The notes beneath the pieces are model-generated. The model ran no database searches, was not told where the DNA came from, and saw only the letters and a list, made by a program, of their open reading frames with translations. A DNA stretch of 64,000 bases, taken from the NCBI GenBank assembly GCA_030407085.1, contig CM059583.1, forward strand, positions 207,140,001 to 207,204,000, given 5' to 3'. Position 1 is the stretch's first letter. The number at the start of each line of letters is the position of its first letter. The stretch comes from Trichopria drosophilae (taxonomy: Eukaryota > Arthropoda > Insecta > Hymenoptera > Diapriidae). The translations under genes and the position numbers were made by a program. Positions 61,734-64,000 of this stretch are shown in pieces.

Positions 61734-61935
61734 GGGTGCGGGTCGAAAAACCGACAAATCAAAAAACCGACAGGTCAAAAAACCGACAGTCAACAAGCCG
61801 ACACATAAAAAAATAGACACATCGACAAACGGACTATCATTTTTTGAAGTGTCGGCTTTTCGATTGTCGGTTTTTTTACTGTCGGGTTTTTTACCTGTCG
61901 CCTTTTTGATTTGTCGGTTTTTCGACCCGCACCCT
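61734..61935. mobile_element. Foldback element with internal CCGACA repeats, 8-bp duplication
   Basis: Ends GGGTGCGGGTCGAAAAACCG and CGGTTTTTCGACCCGCACCC. The arms consist of repeated CCGACAxxTCAAAAAA words. CTTTTGTC occurs on both sides (61726-61733, 61936-61943). Eight-bp duplications are typical of hAT elements, though the ends are not typical of hAT. Confidence 0.65.
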
Positions 61936-62038
61936 CTTTTGTCTATGCCAACCGGCTAATAGTGGATTTTTGAGTTGATTCTAAGTAACTTTTTCTTGTA
62001 CCAAAATTGGATCTGAGGCTCAGAATTTAAGTGAAGAA

Positions 62039-62608
62039 CCATTGAAATTTAGAAAAAAAATTACTTTTTTTGCAATAACTCGGCTTCTTTTCAAGTTATT
62101 GTAATGAATGAGCGCTCATTTTCAAGCTTTTTTAAGCCCTACAATTCATTCCTGAGAACATTTATACTGCGGTGAATAGTTCTGAAGTTATGGCCTCGAA
62201 AATGGTAAAAAAGGCCAATTTTTGCGTTGTTCCCACATCGTCAGTACCAAACGCGTTTTTCGTCAATTCTACGCCATTAAAAGTGTTCCCGCGGACTCAA
62301 TTTTCATTAAAAACGAACATATGAGGGGGAAAATTCTTCGTCTTTTCAAGCTCTACAACTTTTTCTAGTTTGACATTTCGTTAGCTATTTTGCGAAATGA
62401 GTTAGATGCGAAAAACCGCAAAAATTGGCCTTTTTTACCATTTTCGAGGCCATAACTTCAGAAATATTCACGGCAGGACAAATGTCCTCAGGAATGAATT
62501 GAAGGGCTTACAAAAAGCTTGAAAATGAGCCCTCATTCATTACAATAACTTGAAAAGAAGCCGAGTTATTGCAAAAAAAGTAATTTTTTTTTCTAAATTT
62601 CATTGGCT
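62039..62608. mobile_element. Foldback element (570 bp)
   Basis: Arms of about 0.2 kb: CAATAACTCGGCTTCTTTTC pairs with GAAAAGAAGCCGAGTTATTG, and CGAAAATGGTAAAAAAGGCC pairs with GGCCTTTTTTACCATTTTCG. Outer ends CCATTGAAATTTAG and CTAAATTTCATTGG. Confidence 0.75.
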
Positions 62609-63239
62609 TTTACTTGTTTTCTATGTGTATTAAATGTTAGCAAATTCACAAGAATGAAGATAAAATAATTCTTTTACACCAGAAATCAAAATCTTAATTT
62701 TTTCGATCGATATTGACTAGTAACTTCTAGTATTTTCTGCTCTGCGTAAGATAATGTTGGTACAACCACAAATGAACCCATCGGACCGGACTCAATCGAT
62801 AATGTCTATTTCTAACCTAAAAAATTTAAATTAAACATAGGAACTAAATGTTTTAGGGTCAATTTTACGCGGTATTCTATGTGCATTGAATTTTAATAAA
62901 TTCACAAGAATTTTTATATTTATCTATTATACACACCCTGCAAACACAAAAGTAACAGTTATGTAACAAACTATGTAACATTTATGTAACAATGTAACCA
63001 TTAGACTTTTATTATTTTGTATTCGAAGATCATTAATATTTAAATGAATAGTACACAATTCACAAAATTATTAAATTATTAATTTTTTATTTCAATTAAT
63101 ACAAAGAATTAAATATCTTATTTGGAAAATGTATCAATTGTGTTATTTAAAAGGTTGATTTTCCAAAAACTATCAGCATTTATATATAATATTACGTACG
63201 TATAAGTTTAAACTTGCGTTAAGTAAATGTTTTACAGTA

Positions 63240-64000
63240 AAAACCATAAATTGTCAGTACAAGTATTTTTTTTAATGTTTCAAGTTATTTTTTATTGATT
63301 TTTTTATTTAAAAAAATATTCTTCAATACATATTTAAATATTACATTGAAGTATTTTAAAATTATTCATTTTAAAAGTATTCATGACATAATAATTTGAT
63401 AAATAAAAAAAAGCAATAAAAAATAACAAAAAGAAAAAAAAAACACAAAGAAAAAACAATAAAAATATATAAAAGAATTAAAAAAATTGAACATTTACAG
63501 AATTCCTTACATTTTTTAGATTTTGTTTTTTTCTTTGTGTTTTTTTTTTGTATTTAAAAAATTATTCTTCATTACATATTTAAATATTACATTGAAGTAT
63601 TTTAAAATTATTCATTTTATAACGTTTGTATTTATGACATAATAATTTGATAAATAAAAAAAAGCAATAAAAAATAACAAAAAGAAAAAAAAACACAAAG
63701 AAAAAAACAATAAAAATATATAAAAGAATTAAAAAAATTAAACATTTACAGAATTCCTTACATTTTTTAGATGGTGAGGGATATGAAGAAAAGAACAATT
63801 TGTTTTTTTCTTTGTGTTTTTTTTTCTTTTTGTTATTTTTTATTGCTTTTTTGATTTAAAAAAATATTCTTCAATACATATTTAAATATTACATTGAAGT
63901 ATTTTAAAATTATTCATTTTTGAACGTTTGTATTTATGACATAATAATTTGATAAATAAAAAAAAGCAATAAAAAATAACAAAAAGAAAAAAAAACACAA
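63240..64000. repeat. Low-complexity tandem repeat, unit about 250-300 bp, runs off the window
   Basis: CATATTTAAATATTACATTG and GTATTTTAAAATTATTCATT recur at about 63335, 63585 and 63885. They are followed each time by AATTTGATAAATAAAAAAAA and ACAAAAAGAAAAAAAA, with complementary TTTTTTTTCTTTTTGTTATT before the third copy. Satellite-like or a multiplied foldback element. Confidence 0.7.

Larger units (their letters stand above)
60216..62920. repeat. Tandem array of a roughly 0.25 kb unit, invaded by several elements
   Basis: The unit order is TATTGACTAGTAACTTCTAG, GATAATGTTGGTA, CACAAATGAAGCC, GACTCAG, TTTAACCTAAAATATTTAAA, AAATGTTTTAGGGTAAATTT, TGTGTATTAAATTTTA, AAGAATTCTTTTACAC, TTTTTTCGATCGATAT. 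Units start near 60219, 60948 and 62709. A further partial unit resumes near 62608. Four inserted elements (60293-60793, 60994-61497, 61734-61935, 62039-62608) explain the uneven spacing. Confidence 0.8.

Overview
This is AT-rich animal nuclear DNA. The one intact protein-coding gene I can support has spliced exons with GT-AG introns, and it encodes an arthropod-type integrin-linked kinase (ILK). Intron structure, insect-like residues and the mix of mobile elements point to an insect. Hymenoptera is my best guess from the feel of the ILK protein, but the sequence alone does not prove it.

Layout. Positions 1-15400 hold no recognisable gene. They contain foldback (hairpin) DNA elements, short elements with terminal inverted repeats, a 0.65 kb direct duplication (1313-1964 and 9988-10670) and microsatellites. 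A CpG- and GC-rich island at about 15450-16130, unlike its surroundings, looks like a promoter and 5' exon. It has a possible minus-strand splice donor at 15789/15790, but no coding exon of its gene can be identified. Positions 16700-19970 are a stack of nested and abutting inverted-repeat elements. Positions 20000-35500 are AT-rich with scattered elements, including the 3' end of a Penelope-like retroelement (26940-27540). Positions 35580-37040 hold a broken LINE ORF1 on the minus strand.

ILK occupies 37675-49936 on the minus strand: seven coding exons totalling 1350 nt (449 residues plus stop). Its two longest introns (3.3 and 6.5 kb) carry a tRNA-derived sequence, a Penelope-type inverted pair and several foldback elements. 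Its likely promoter (50180-50420) is GC-rich, with a palindromic CRE and an E-box. A half THAP domain lies head-to-head with it on the plus strand (50466-50663). A broken P-element/THAP9-type transposase follows at 55199-56931, with other elements between.

Positions 57400-64000 are again repeats. The most informative is a tandem array of a roughly 0.25 kb unit (60216-62920) in which different units carry different inserted elements, so neighbouring units act as natural empty-site controls. The window ends in a low-complexity 250-300 bp repeat.

I see no operon, CRISPR array, rRNA or convincing functional tRNA. I did not find a wholly new biological system. The best leads are the array with its insertions, hammerhead-like cores in two Penelope-type tails, a motif cluster between THAP and transposase remnants, and many short elements whose target-site duplications can be read directly.
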